Source of the DNA: Actinomadura montaniterrae
GTDB taxonomy: Bacteria > Actinomycetota > Actinomycetes > Streptosporangiales > Streptosporangiaceae
DNA length: 51,907 nt
Reading direction: 5' to 3'
Assembly (NCBI RefSeq): GCF_008923365.1
Contig: NZ_WBMR01000048.1
Coordinates: 1 to 51,907, forward strand
The notes beneath the pieces were generated by a model. The model saw only the letters and a program-made list of their open reading frames with translations, was not told the origin of the DNA and ran no database searches. A program made the position numbers and the translations under genes. Below, one piece after another: positions 33,505 to 40,923 of this stretch; the first letter of the stretch is position 1; every line of letters begins with the position of its first letter.

Positions 33505-34808
33505 CAGCCGCCCCGCTCGCCCTTCAAGGCGGCCGTGAGCGCGTTCGCGAGCGTCCCGGGGCTCGGCCTGGCGGCGCCCCGGACCCCGGCACGGGCGTTG
33601 AGCACCTGCTCGACGCAGCCGCGGAACGTCTCGCTGAACTGCGCGTAGTACGGCGTGACCGGGCGGAGCCGGGCCTGGTAGAGCGCGGCCTTGAGGGTGG
33701 TCGCGAACTGCGCGAACCGCTCGGGCGCCGGCAGTTCCCCCGAGGTGTACTTCGGGTCCTTGCAGGGCGTCGCGTCGTCGAAGACGGAGGTCCGGGTCGG
33801 CGTGAACCCGCCGCAGACGAACAGCCGGTGCTGGGAGTCCCTGCCGGTGAGGAAGTCGATGAGCCGTCCCGCCTCCGCGCGGTGCTCGGACCGCGCGGAC
33901 ACCGCCAGGTCCCATCCGCCGAGCACCGTGAGCCCGGGCTTCGGCAGCGTCGCGACGTCGAAGCCGCTCCCGACCCGCGGATCGGCGGTGAGCGCCCTGA
34001 ACGCGAACGGCCAGTTGCGCATGAGCGGGGCGCGCCCGCTCGCGAACGCCTCGAGAGAGCCGTCCTCCATGTAGGCGCGCGACGCCGACAGCGCCGGGCC
34101 GGCGCCGGCGAGGCGGTCGAGCCCGCTGAGGATCTGCTGGGCGGTCTTCACGTCCACCCCGCCCGCGTCGCCGCTGAGGACCGCCGCGCCCTGGGTGTTC
34201 CAGATGACCTCGAGCGCGTTGGCGGTGAGGCCCTCGTAGTTCTCGAGCTGCGCCGCGTATCCCCGGCGGAGCAGCTCGTCCCACGACCCCGGCGCCTTCT
34301 CCCCCTTCCGCACGTACAGCAGGCCGGCGTCGGTGAACCACGGGACCGCGTACTGGCGCCCGTCCCACCGTCCCGTCGCCATGGTCTGCGGGACGAAGTC
34401 GGCCGGGTCGTCCATCCAGGAGTCCCGGACCTCCGCGAGGAAGCCGCGCTCGGCGTATTCGGGCAGCCAGGCGACGTCGACGAGCAGCACGTCGTAGGCG
34501 CAGCTCCCCGCGTCCAGGGCGGCGGCGATCTGGCTGCGCGTCGTGTCCGTCGACCGCGCCACCTCGATCAGGGCGGCCGGCTCCTTCGGGTGCGTCCTGT
34601 TCCAGTCCTCGACCAGGCGCCGCCGCTGGAAGTCCGGGCTGACGTCGACGTCCGTCGCGATCGTCAGGCCGCGGTGCTTCCCGCACCCGTGGAAGTGGGG
34701 GCGGTAGCCCATCGACCACCGCACCACCAGGCCCGCGCCCACCAGCAGGACGAACGCCGCCAGCGACGAGAAGAGGCGCCTGTGCCTTGCGAGGACGTGC
34801 ACCGTCAC
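33501..34808 (-). CDS. Extracellular solute-binding protein, no transporter nearby
   Basis: This 435-residue protein has an N-terminal membrane anchor (residues ~12-32, LFSSLAAFVLLVGAGLVV) and a type-1 extracellular solute-binding fold (TIATDVDVSPDFQ, YDVLLVDVAWLPEYAERGFL, YAVPWFTDAGLLYVRKG, GGWDLAVSARSEH), like sugar-type ABC binding proteins. No lipobox is seen. GTG 34808 overlaps the stop of the VWA gene by GTGA, so the two are translationally coupled. No permease or ATPase is nearby. The pairing with a substrate-binding/VWA protein suggests a surface sensing or adhesion role. Confidence 0.8.
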   Translation of the reverse strand: MTVHVLARHRRLFSSLAAFVLLVGAGLVVRWSMGYRPHFHGCGKHRGLTIATDVDVSPDFQRRRLVEDWNRTHPKEPAALIEVARSTDTTRSQIAAALDAGSCAYDVLLVDVAWLPEYAERGFLAEVRDSWMDDPADFVPQTMATGRWDGRQYAVPWFTDAGLLYVRKGEKAPGSWDELLRRGYAAQLENYEGLTANALEVIWNTQGAAVLSGDAGGVDVKTAQQILSGLDRLAGAGPALSASRAYMEDGSLEAFASGRAPLMRNWPFAFRALTADPRVGSGFDVATLPKPGLTVLGGWDLAVSARSEHRAEAGRLIDFLTGRDSQHRLFVCGGFTPTRTSVFDDATPCKDPKYTSGELPAPERFAQFATTLKAALYQARLRPVTPYYAQFSETFRGCVEQVLNARAGVRGAARPSPGTLANALTAALKGERGGC

Positions 34809-36814
34809 CCCCAGAAGACGTCGGCCATCACGAGGCTCACGAGGTCCTCGACGGCGGCCTGCGGCCTCCCGATGCAGGACCCCGGGCCGAAGGCGGCGGC
34901 GATCGACGCGACGGGCTCGGCCCCGCAGTCCCCCGGCCCGGTCGGCACGATCAGCAGGCGCAGCCCGGGCTTGTCGGCCCGCAGCCGCCCGGCGAGGTCG
35001 CGGGCCTGCGCGGCGGCGTCGCGGTTGGTGGAGGGAGCCTGCCCGTCGGTCAGCACCACCAGCGTCTGCTTGCCGCGCTGCAGCCGCCCGGCCGCCTGCT
35101 CGATCGCGGTGGTCAGGGCCAGGTCCCGCCCGTTGGTGACGGCCCGCTGGATCGCGGCCTGCACGCCGGGACGCGCCGCCTCGCTGCCGGACGAGGCGAC
35201 CGGCCCGGTCTCCGGCCTCGTCACGGCGGAGAAGAGGAACAGCGACGTGGGGGCCGTCGGCCGGACGTCGCCCACGATGCGCAGCGCCAGGTCCTGCGCG
35301 CGGCCGAGCCGCGGGCCGCCCTTGGTCACGGGATTCGCCATCGAGCCGGAGACGTCGACCAGCAGGCTCAGCGGGTACGCGGGCCGCGCGCCGGCGTAGC
35401 AGTCCTTCACCTCCTGCAGCGACCCGACGCACCCGGCGTCCCCGCGCAGACGGTGAGGCGGCACCGCGTCGGGGACCACGTGACCGTCCCGCAGGCTCCG
35501 CACCGCGCCGTTCTCGGTGGGGAGCTTTCCCGAAACACTGCGCAGCCCCTCCCGTGCGAGTTGCCCGCCGTCGAGCCATTTCCGGAAGTCCGCCACCGCC
35601 TTGTCACGCCGGGCGGTGTCCTCTCCGGGCCACCGAACGTGGACGAAGGGGTGGTCGAGCACCGGAAGGTCCGTCGTGTAATAGGGAAAGAGCCGCCATT
35701 TCTGCGATGGCGGCCCGCTGCGGCAGCCCGTCCCCGCGGTCAGCACGTCCCCGTGGTCGTATCTCGCCAGCAGATCCTCGGGCACAATGACGGCGACGTC
35801 ACCGGGCGGATTCTTCCCGGCCGCGTCGTCGTCGCGGAATGCGCACAGCATCGACGCCGCGTCGCCGGCGGTGATCCTGCTCTGGTCGAGGATCTTCTCG
35901 ACCGGTTCCCGGTCGCCGCCGGCCCATCCGTTCCGCAGCGCCTGGTGCAGCACCGGCGTCGCCAGCAGCGCCGAATCCGACGTATCGGGGGAAGGCCGGG
36001 CGACGGAATTCAGCACCTGGTCGGCGCTGAACACGTGCAGTAACGCGGCCAGGCTCTGCCGTCCCTGATCTCCCGCCAGATCCTGCCGGTCCGCGTCACC
36101 GAACACCCCCATGACCACCGGGGACGACCCCACGGACCCGCCGATGTCCAGGTCGGCCTTCGCCCGCAGGGGGTTCTGTTTCGCCGAACAGGTGCCGTAC
36201 GGCCGCATGCCCTCCGCGATTGTCCGGGCGGCGGGTATCCAGACGTCCGGCTGCGAGCCGAGGAGCGTCGCCCGCGCGGCCAGGGAGCAGTCCTCACCGT
36301 CCGGGCTCGTCCAGCCCCGGGCGAACCCGTTCTTGACCTCGTCGGTCGGCGCGTCACCCGCGACGTCGACGGTCATCCCCGGGCACCCGTGCTCCGCCTT
36401 CTCCGCCACGTACCGCTGGGCCGCCGCGGTCAAAGACGCAACGTTCTCCGCATCGGTGACGACCCGCAGGTCGGCCCCGCACCCACCCGAACCGGACAGG
36501 CCCGGCACGACAAAAACCGCCGGTACCGCAAAAGCCGCAGCCGCGAGCCCGGGCCACGACCACTTGACCACACCCGCGACGGCCACCACGGCCCGGCCGA
36601 AGCCGGCCTTGACCCTCGCCCACCCGCCCGGAACGGACACCACAAAGGCACCCACGGAACCGGCGACGAAAAGCACCTGCCCCCACCAAGGCCGGCTGAG
36701 CAGCCACCCGTGGTACACCCCGACCAATACCCCGAACAAGGTGACCGCTATACCCAGGACAGTCAGTCTCTGAATGCCTCTGTTCGGCCGTTCGGGGCCA
36801 CCCTCCGAGGACAT
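34805..36814 (-). CDS. Membrane-anchored substrate-binding and VWA-domain protein
   Basis: This 669-residue protein has three N-terminal hydrophobic segments within residues 15-105. A large extracytoplasmic substrate-binding-like domain follows (CGADLRVVTDAENVASLTAA, PDVWIPAARTIAEGM, VAVIVPEDLLARYD), and then a C-terminal von Willebrand A domain with the metal site VDVSGSM and LTDGQ. The start at ATG 36814 has GGGAG four bases upstream (open frame to 36865). It is the first gene of a two-gene unit with the solute-binding protein. Similar two-domain proteins exist in other actinomycetes without known function. Confidence 0.82.
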   Translation of the reverse strand: MSSEGGPERPNRGIQRLTVLGIAVTLFGVLVGVYHGWLLSRPWWGQVLFVAGSVGAFVVSVPGGWARVKAGFGRAVVAVAGVVKWSWPGLAAAAFAVPAVFVVPGLSGSGGCGADLRVVTDAENVASLTAAAQRYVAEKAEHGCPGMTVDVAGDAPTDEVKNGFARGWTSPDGEDCSLAARATLLGSQPDVWIPAARTIAEGMRPYGTCSAKQNPLRAKADLDIGGSVGSSPVVMGVFGDADRQDLAGDQGRQSLAALLHVFSADQVLNSVARPSPDTSDSALLATPVLHQALRNGWAGGDREPVEKILDQSRITAGDAASMLCAFRDDDAAGKNPPGDVAVIVPEDLLARYDHGDVLTAGTGCRSGPPSQKWRLFPYYTTDLPVLDHPFVHVRWPGEDTARRDKAVADFRKWLDGGQLAREGLRSVSGKLPTENGAVRSLRDGHVVPDAVPPHRLRGDAGCVGSLQEVKDCYAGARPAYPLSLLVDVSGSMANPVTKGGPRLGRAQDLALRIVGDVRPTAPTSLFLFSAVTRPETGPVASSGSEAARPGVQAAIQRAVTNGRDLALTTAIEQAAGRLQRGKQTLVVLTDGQAPSTNRDAAAQARDLAGRLRADKPGLRLLIVPTGPGDCGAEPVASIAAAFGPGSCIGRPQAAVEDLVSLVMADVFWG

Positions 36815-36974
36815 TCCACTCCCATCGGATGAGCGAGAATGCACGTCCCCCCGGGCTCGCACCACCCAGTCTAAGCAGCCCCCACCCCGCCGACCACAAC
36901 GTGTTCGTAACAGTCGATCATTCTAAATTCGGACACAAAAAACCACCATTAAGCCCCAATCACCACCCCCTAAA
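36815..36974. other. AT-richer promoter region of the VWA/solute-binding operon
   Basis: The stretch around 36900-36955 (for example TCATTCTAAATTCGG) is clearly AT-richer than its surroundings and lies upstream of the VWA gene on the reverse strand. It probably holds the promoter. No gene is seen. Confidence 0.4.
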
Positions 36975-37175
36975 CGAAGGGCGAACCCCGAGGGGGCAAG
37001 GGGCGAAGCCCCAAATGCAGGGCGCAGAGCAAGACCCCGCACATGCAGGACGAAGGGCGAAGCCCGAGGGGGGCAAGGGGCGAAGCCCCATACGCGCGCG
37101 AAGCGCGCCCGGGGGCGTGGGGGCGGAGCCCCCACACCGGGGGGCCCGGGGGGTCGTCCCCCCGGTAAACGGCGA
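36975..37175. repeat. Hairpin array A next to initiator tRNA (copy 1)
   Basis: A row of short perfect hairpins, most with a GAA loop on the + strand: GGGGC-GAA-GCCCC (37000-37012), GGGC-GAA-GCCC (37055-37065), GGGGC-GAA-GCCCC (37077-37089) and GCGCGC-GAA-GCGCGC (37094-37108). GTGGGGGC-GGA-GCCCCCAC (37117-37135) and CCGGGGGG-TCGT-CCCCCCGG (37046-type at 37146-37165) follow. The unit starting CGAAGGGCGA occurs twice, at 36975 and 37051 (76-base period). From 37022 the sequence is nearly identical to 46349 onward (four mismatches by eye in ~160 bases, no gaps). Confidence 0.85.
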
Positions 37176-37221
37176 AGGGTCCTCCCGGGGAGCAGACGAA
37201 GTCTGCGACCAGGAGGACCCT
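37176..37221 (-). terminator. Conserved double hairpin 3' of initiator tRNA copy 1
   Basis: AGGGTCCTCC (37176-37185) pairs with GGAGGACCCT (37212-37221). Inside it GCAGAC-GAA-GTCTGC (37192-37206) forms a second stem. It begins eight bases after the tRNA 3' end. There is no long T-run. Compared with copy 2 both stems differ by paired changes, so the structure is conserved. Termination or 3' processing is the likely role. Confidence 0.7.
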
Positions 37222-37229
37222 AGGACCCG

Positions 37230-37303
37230 TAGCGGGGGCAGGATTTGAACCTGCGACCTCTGGGTTATGAGCCCAGCGAGCTACCGAACTGCTCCACCCC
37301 GCG
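37230..37303 (-). tRNA. Initiator tRNA-fMet (CAT), copy 1
   Basis: A 74-base cloverleaf on the reverse strand. The anticodon loop is CTCATAA, with three consecutive G-C pairs in the anticodon stem (GGG/CCC), and the first acceptor pair is a C-T mismatch; both features mark initiator tRNAs. The T-loop is TTCAAAT. CCA is not encoded. The tRNA body is identical to the copy at 46554-46627. Confidence 0.95.
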
Positions 37304-37314
37304 GTGATGTCTTA

Positions 37315-37343
37315 ACTCTATGGGGCTGGGGTTGCTTGCGCAA
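37315..37343 (-). promoter_or_regulatory. Promoter of initiator tRNA copy 1
   Basis: On the reverse strand TTGCGC (37343-37338), a 17-base spacer and TAGAGT (37320-37315) lie 11 bases before the tRNA 5' end. Copy 2 has the same layout with different sequence. Confidence 0.6.
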
Positions 37344-37348
37344 ACCGG

Positions 37349-37993
37349 TTAGGGACGGGGTGTTGCGGGGGCGTGTACGGGGGCTTGCAGGGCGGCGGTG
37401 AGCATGGCGGTGAGGTCGGTGACGAAGGCGTCGTGGTCGAGGAGGGTGGGGTCGGGGTGGCCGGGTTCGATGCGGCCGGTGCGGTCGGCGAGGGCGGCGG
37501 TGAGGAAGGCGATGGCGACGGCGATGCGTTCGAGGGCGCGGGGTTCGGGGAGGCGGGTGCGGCAGGCGGTCTGGAGGAGGTCGAGCTGGCGGGTGAGGGC
37601 GGTGCCGGCGATGACGGGGGGGACGTGGTGGCCGCGGATGCCGGCGCGGCCGGCGAGCTGGGCGGTGATGCGGAGGAAGTCGCGGCCTTCGGGGGTGCGG
37701 AGTTCGGCGGCGGTGGGTTCGACGATGGCGGCGACGATGCCGTGGAGGTCGGCGGGGTGGAGGGTGGGGAGGGTGGCGGCGCGGGCGGGTTCCATGCGCT
37801 GGACGCCGGCGCGGAGGATGGCGTCGAGGAGGCCGGCGCGGGAGCCGAAGTGGTAGGTGATGGCGGAGTCGTTGCCTTGTCCGGCGAGGGCGACGATGTC
37901 GCGGGTGCGGGCGGCGTCGATGCCTTCGGCGGCGAAGAGGCGGGCGCCGGCGCGGATGAGGCGGTCTCGGGTGGCGCTTGCGTCTCTCGGCAC
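37349..37993 (-). CDS. TetR-family regulator
   Basis: This 214-residue protein has a TetR helix-turn-helix at residues ~8-55 (TRDRLIRAGARLFAAEGIDA, DSAITYHFGSRAGLLDAIL) and a CerR-like C-terminal domain. It is divergent from the P450 gene, and the 69-base gap holds two tandem TAAC-N7-GTTA sites, which are probably its operators. It is expected to repress itself and the P450 gene. Confidence 0.9.
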   Translation of the reverse strand: MPRDASATRDRLIRAGARLFAAEGIDAARTRDIVALAGQGNDSAITYHFGSRAGLLDAILRAGVQRMEPARAATLPTLHPADLHGIVAAIVEPTAAELRTPEGRDFLRITAQLAGRAGIRGHHVPPVIAGTALTRQLDLLQTACRTRLPEPRALERIAVAIAFLTAALADRTGRIEPGHPDPTLLDHDAFVTDLTAMLTAALQAPVHAPATPRP

Positions 37994-38003
37994 GCGGTGA
38001 TAC

Positions 38004-38034
38004 TAACAGAGGGCGTTAATAACGGTGCTCGTTA
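38004..38034. promoter_or_regulatory. Two tandem inverted-repeat operators (TAAC-N7-GTTA)
   Basis: TAAC-N7-GTTA occurs at 38004-38018 and again at 38020-38034, one base apart, in the divergent promoter region between tetR and the P450 gene. The junction also reads as the palindrome CGTTA-A-TAACG. Two TetR dimers could bind side by side. Confidence 0.7.
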
Positions 38035-38062
38035 CAACCCCCAACCCCCGGAGGGCCGCGCC

Positions 38063-39265
38063 ATGGCGGACGTCTACGACCCGTTCGATCCCGGCTTCCA
38101 GGCCGACCCGTACCCGGCGTACCGGCGGCTCCGCGACGAGGACCCCGTCCACCACCACGACGACCCGCCGTTCTGGGCGCTGTCGCGGTTCGAGGACATC
38201 TGGGCGGCGACGCGGGACGCGGCGGCGTTCTCGTCCGCGCAGGGGCTGACGTTCTATCCGGACGAGATCGGCACGCTGGGCCTGGCGCCGACGATCGTGA
38301 TGCTGGATCCGCCGCGGCACACCGTCCTGCGCCGGCTCGTGAGCCACGGGTTCACGCCGCGCCGGATCGCGGCGCTGGAGGACATGCTGCGCGGGTTCGT
38401 CCGGGAGAACATCGCGCGGATGGAGCGCGACGCGGCGGACGGCGGCACCCCCGACCTGCACCGGGACTTCTCCGCGCCGCTGCCGACGTTCGCGCTGGCG
38501 CACCTGCTCGGCGTCCCGGAGGCGGACCGGGCCCGGTTCACCCCGTGGGTGCGGGCGCTGACGACGCTGCAGGACGACGGGTTCGACCTGAAGGCGCTGA
38601 AGGACGACGCGGTCGCCGCGGTCGGGGAGATGTTCGAGTACTTCACCGGCGTGATCCAGGCGCGCCGGGACGACCCGTCCGACGATCTGATCAGCGCGCT
38701 GACGGTGGCCGAGGTGGACGGGGAGCGCCTCACCGACTGGGACATCCTCGGGTTCTGCTTCGTGATGGTGGCGGGCGGGAACGACACGACCGCCAACCTG
38801 ATCTCGCACGGCGTGATGCTGCTGGACACCGACCACGCGCAGCGGGAGCGGCTCGCGTCGGACTCCTCGCTGATCCCGAACGCGCTGCTGGAGTTCCTGC
38901 GGCTGGAGGCGTCCGTGCAGGCGCTCGGCCGGACGACGACGCGCCCGGTCACGGTCCGCGGCATCGAGATCCCCGAGGGGCAGAAGGTGATGATGCTGTT
39001 CGGGGCCGCGAACCGGGACGAGCGGGAGTTCGGCCCGTCCGCCGGCGACCTGGACGTCACCCGGGAGATCCCGCGCCACCTGGGCTTCTCCAGCGGCGTC
39101 CATTTCTGCATCGGCTCGCACCTGGCGAAGCTGCAAGCGCGCGTCGCGCTGGAGGAGCTGCTCCGCGCCCATCCCCACGTCGGTGTGGACCTGGAGAACG
39201 CGCAGCGCATCGCGTCCCCGTTCACGCGGGGGTGGATCGGCCTGCCGGCGACGGGGATCGGCTGA
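38063..39265 (+). CDS. Cytochrome P450 (soluble actinobacterial class)
   Basis: This 400-residue P450 has the I-helix VAGGNDTTANL, the ExxR motif EFLRLEA and the heme loop FSSGVHFCIGSHLAK. It starts at ATG 38063 with GGAGG eight bases upstream. The AGGNDTT helix and overall length fit mycobacterial/actinomycete P450s that act on lipids or terpenoids. No ferredoxin gene is adjacent, so it must draw electrons from a partner encoded elsewhere. It is controlled by the divergent TetR in all likelihood. Confidence 0.93.
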   Translation: MADVYDPFDPGFQADPYPAYRRLRDEDPVHHHDDPPFWALSRFEDIWAATRDAAAFSSAQGLTFYPDEIGTLGLAPTIVMLDPPRHTVLRRLVSHGFTPRRIAALEDMLRGFVRENIARMERDAADGGTPDLHRDFSAPLPTFALAHLLGVPEADRARFTPWVRALTTLQDDGFDLKALKDDAVAAVGEMFEYFTGVIQARRDDPSDDLISALTVAEVDGERLTDWDILGFCFVMVAGGNDTTANLISHGVMLLDTDHAQRERLASDSSLIPNALLEFLRLEASVQALGRTTTRPVTVRGIEIPEGQKVMMLFGAANRDEREFGPSAGDLDVTREIPRHLGFSSGVHFCIGSHLAKLQARVALEELLRAHPHVGVDLENAQRIASPFTRGWIGLPATGIG

Positions 39266-39274
39266 GCCGGGCGC

Positions 39275-40771
39275 TCACCCCGTGGACGGGGTGGTCCCGT
39301 ACCCGTTGCCGTAGAAGGCTCCCTGGTGCATGCAGTTGACGCTGGCGAACTGCCCCTTGGCGGACCGTTCCTGGATGACCTTGCCGTCCAGCGTGATGCT
39401 GCAGTGGATGGTCCCGGACTTGATCCCGGTGTTGCCGCCGACGCTCAGGAAGTTGAACTGCGACGCCTCGAACGTCGCGGTCCACGGAGGCTTGACCGAC
39501 TGGTTGGTCATGCCGCCGTCCGGGGGCATGACCATGACCGAGATGGGCGACACGCTGCCGGTCACCTTGTAGACGATCTTGTGGACCGCCGGGGTGGACG
39601 GGGTCGCCGAGGCCGAGGACGCGGCGGCGGTCGCGGACGGGACGGCCGGGTCGGCGGGCTCGTGCCCGGCGCCCGTCCCGCCGCCCGACGGCAGGACGAG
39701 GACGGCGAGGGCGCCGGCGGCCACGAGGGCGGCGACCCCCGCACCCGCCGCGATCAGCAGCCGCGGGGACTGCCGGCCTCCGGCGGAGTGCGGCGCGGTC
39801 ATGACGGCCGTGCCGGGGTTCGTCGAGGGGCCGTGGGGCGGGAGCCCCGGCGCCGGGAAGCCCACCGGAAGCGGGCCCGGAGGCGGGCCGGGAGGCGGCG
39901 CGGCCGGCGGCGGGAGCGGCGTGCCCTGCCCCTCCGTCCGGAGGAACGCCGCGACGGCGCCGGCGCTCGACGGGCGCTGGTCCACCTCCTTCGCGAGGAG
40001 GTCGAGGACGAGCCGCTCCAGGTGCGGCGGCACGTCCGGGCGGACGGCGCCGACCCGCGGCGGCGGCTCGTTCAGGTGCGCGTACATCAGGCCGGGCAGG
40101 CCGGAGCCGGAGCGGAAGGGAGGTTCGCCGGTGAGGAGCTCGTGGAGGACGCACCCGAACGCGTACAGGTCGGACCGGTGGTCGGCGGCCTCCCCGCGGT
40201 ACTGCTCGGGGGCCATGTAGAGCGGGGTGCCGACGGACCCGCCGTCCTGGGTGAGCCGCGTCGCGGCGTCGGCGAGGCCGGCGATGCCGAAGTCGCAGAG
40301 CTTGAGGCGCCCGTCGGCGAGCACGAAGAGGTTCGCGGGCTTGATGTCGCGGTGCACGATCCCGCGCGAGTGGGCGGCGGCGAGGGCGTCGGCGACCTGG
40401 GCGGCGAGCCCGGCGGCCTCGGCGACCGGCAGCCCGCCCGGGCGGCGCCGCAGGAGCGTCTGGAGGTCCTCTCCTTCGAGGAGCTCCATCACCAGGTAGG
40501 CGAGGCCGTCCTCGGTGCGGCCGACGTCGAACACGACCGTGATGCCGGGGTGCTGGAGCGCGGCGGTGGCCTCCGCCTCGCGCTCGAACCGCTCCATCGC
40601 GCCGGGCACGTCCGCCAGCTCGGCGGGCAGCGCCTTGACGGCGACCGGGCGGCGCAGCCGGGTGTCGAGGGCGCGCCAGACCTCGCCCATGCCGCCGCGG
40701 CCGATCAGGCTCTCCAGGCGGTACCGGCCGTCGAGCTCCGTTCCGGCGGCGAGCCGCGGCCCGTCCGTCAT
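39275..40771 (-). CDS. Serine/threonine kinase with C-terminal MmpS-like external domain
   Basis: This 498-residue protein has a kinase domain in residues ~15-280 (IGRGGMGEVW, VAVKALP, HRDIKPANLF, DFGIAG, GTPLYMAPEQ). A Pro-rich linker and one membrane helix at ~350-373 (LLIAAGAGVAALVAAGALAV) follow. The external domain of ~95 residues (VYKVTGSVSPISVMV, WTATFEASQFNFLSVGG, IHCSITLDGKVIQE, SVNCMHQG) closely follows the pattern of mycobacterial MmpS proteins: a beta-sandwich with two cysteines and KVTG near the start. MmpS proteins normally accompany MmpL lipid exporters. The fusion would connect a lipid- or surface-sensing domain to phosphorylation. Confidence 0.88.
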   Translation of the reverse strand: MTDGPRLAAGTELDGRYRLESLIGRGGMGEVWRALDTRLRRPVAVKALPAELADVPGAMERFEREAEATAALQHPGITVVFDVGRTEDGLAYLVMELLEGEDLQTLLRRRPGGLPVAEAAGLAAQVADALAAAHSRGIVHRDIKPANLFVLADGRLKLCDFGIAGLADAATRLTQDGGSVGTPLYMAPEQYRGEAADHRSDLYAFGCVLHELLTGEPPFRSGSGLPGLMYAHLNEPPPRVGAVRPDVPPHLERLVLDLLAKEVDQRPSSAGAVAAFLRTEGQGTPLPPPAAPPPGPPPGPLPVGFPAPGLPPHGPSTNPGTAVMTAPHSAGGRQSPRLLIAAGAGVAALVAAGALAVLVLPSGGGTGAGHEPADPAVPSATAAASSASATPSTPAVHKIVYKVTGSVSPISVMVMPPDGGMTNQSVKPPWTATFEASQFNFLSVGGNTGIKSGTIHCSITLDGKVIQERSAKGQFASVNCMHQGAFYGNGYGTTPSTG

Positions 40772-40923
40772 GTCCGCCTCCCCGCGGCCTTCGCGCTCAC
40801 TCCCCGATTATGGATTCAGACGAACGGTGTTGTCCATTTGACATGCGCGCGCCCGCGGCCGGGGGCGGGGTCCGGCCGCGGGCGGGTCCGGCCGGGGGTC
40901 CGGCCGCGGGGCGCCGCGCCCCG

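Noticed and set aside
36923..37135. Short reverse-strand ORF in array A, and the similar ORFs at 46268-46538
   Set aside because: They are produced by the hairpin repeats (translation GFAPCPPRAS...), appear in all frames and differ only by the repeat; no ribosome site.
36975..37175. Hairpin array considered as a CRISPR
   Set aside because: Repeats are 11-19 base hairpins of differing stem sequence without constant-length spacers, and no cas genes are present.
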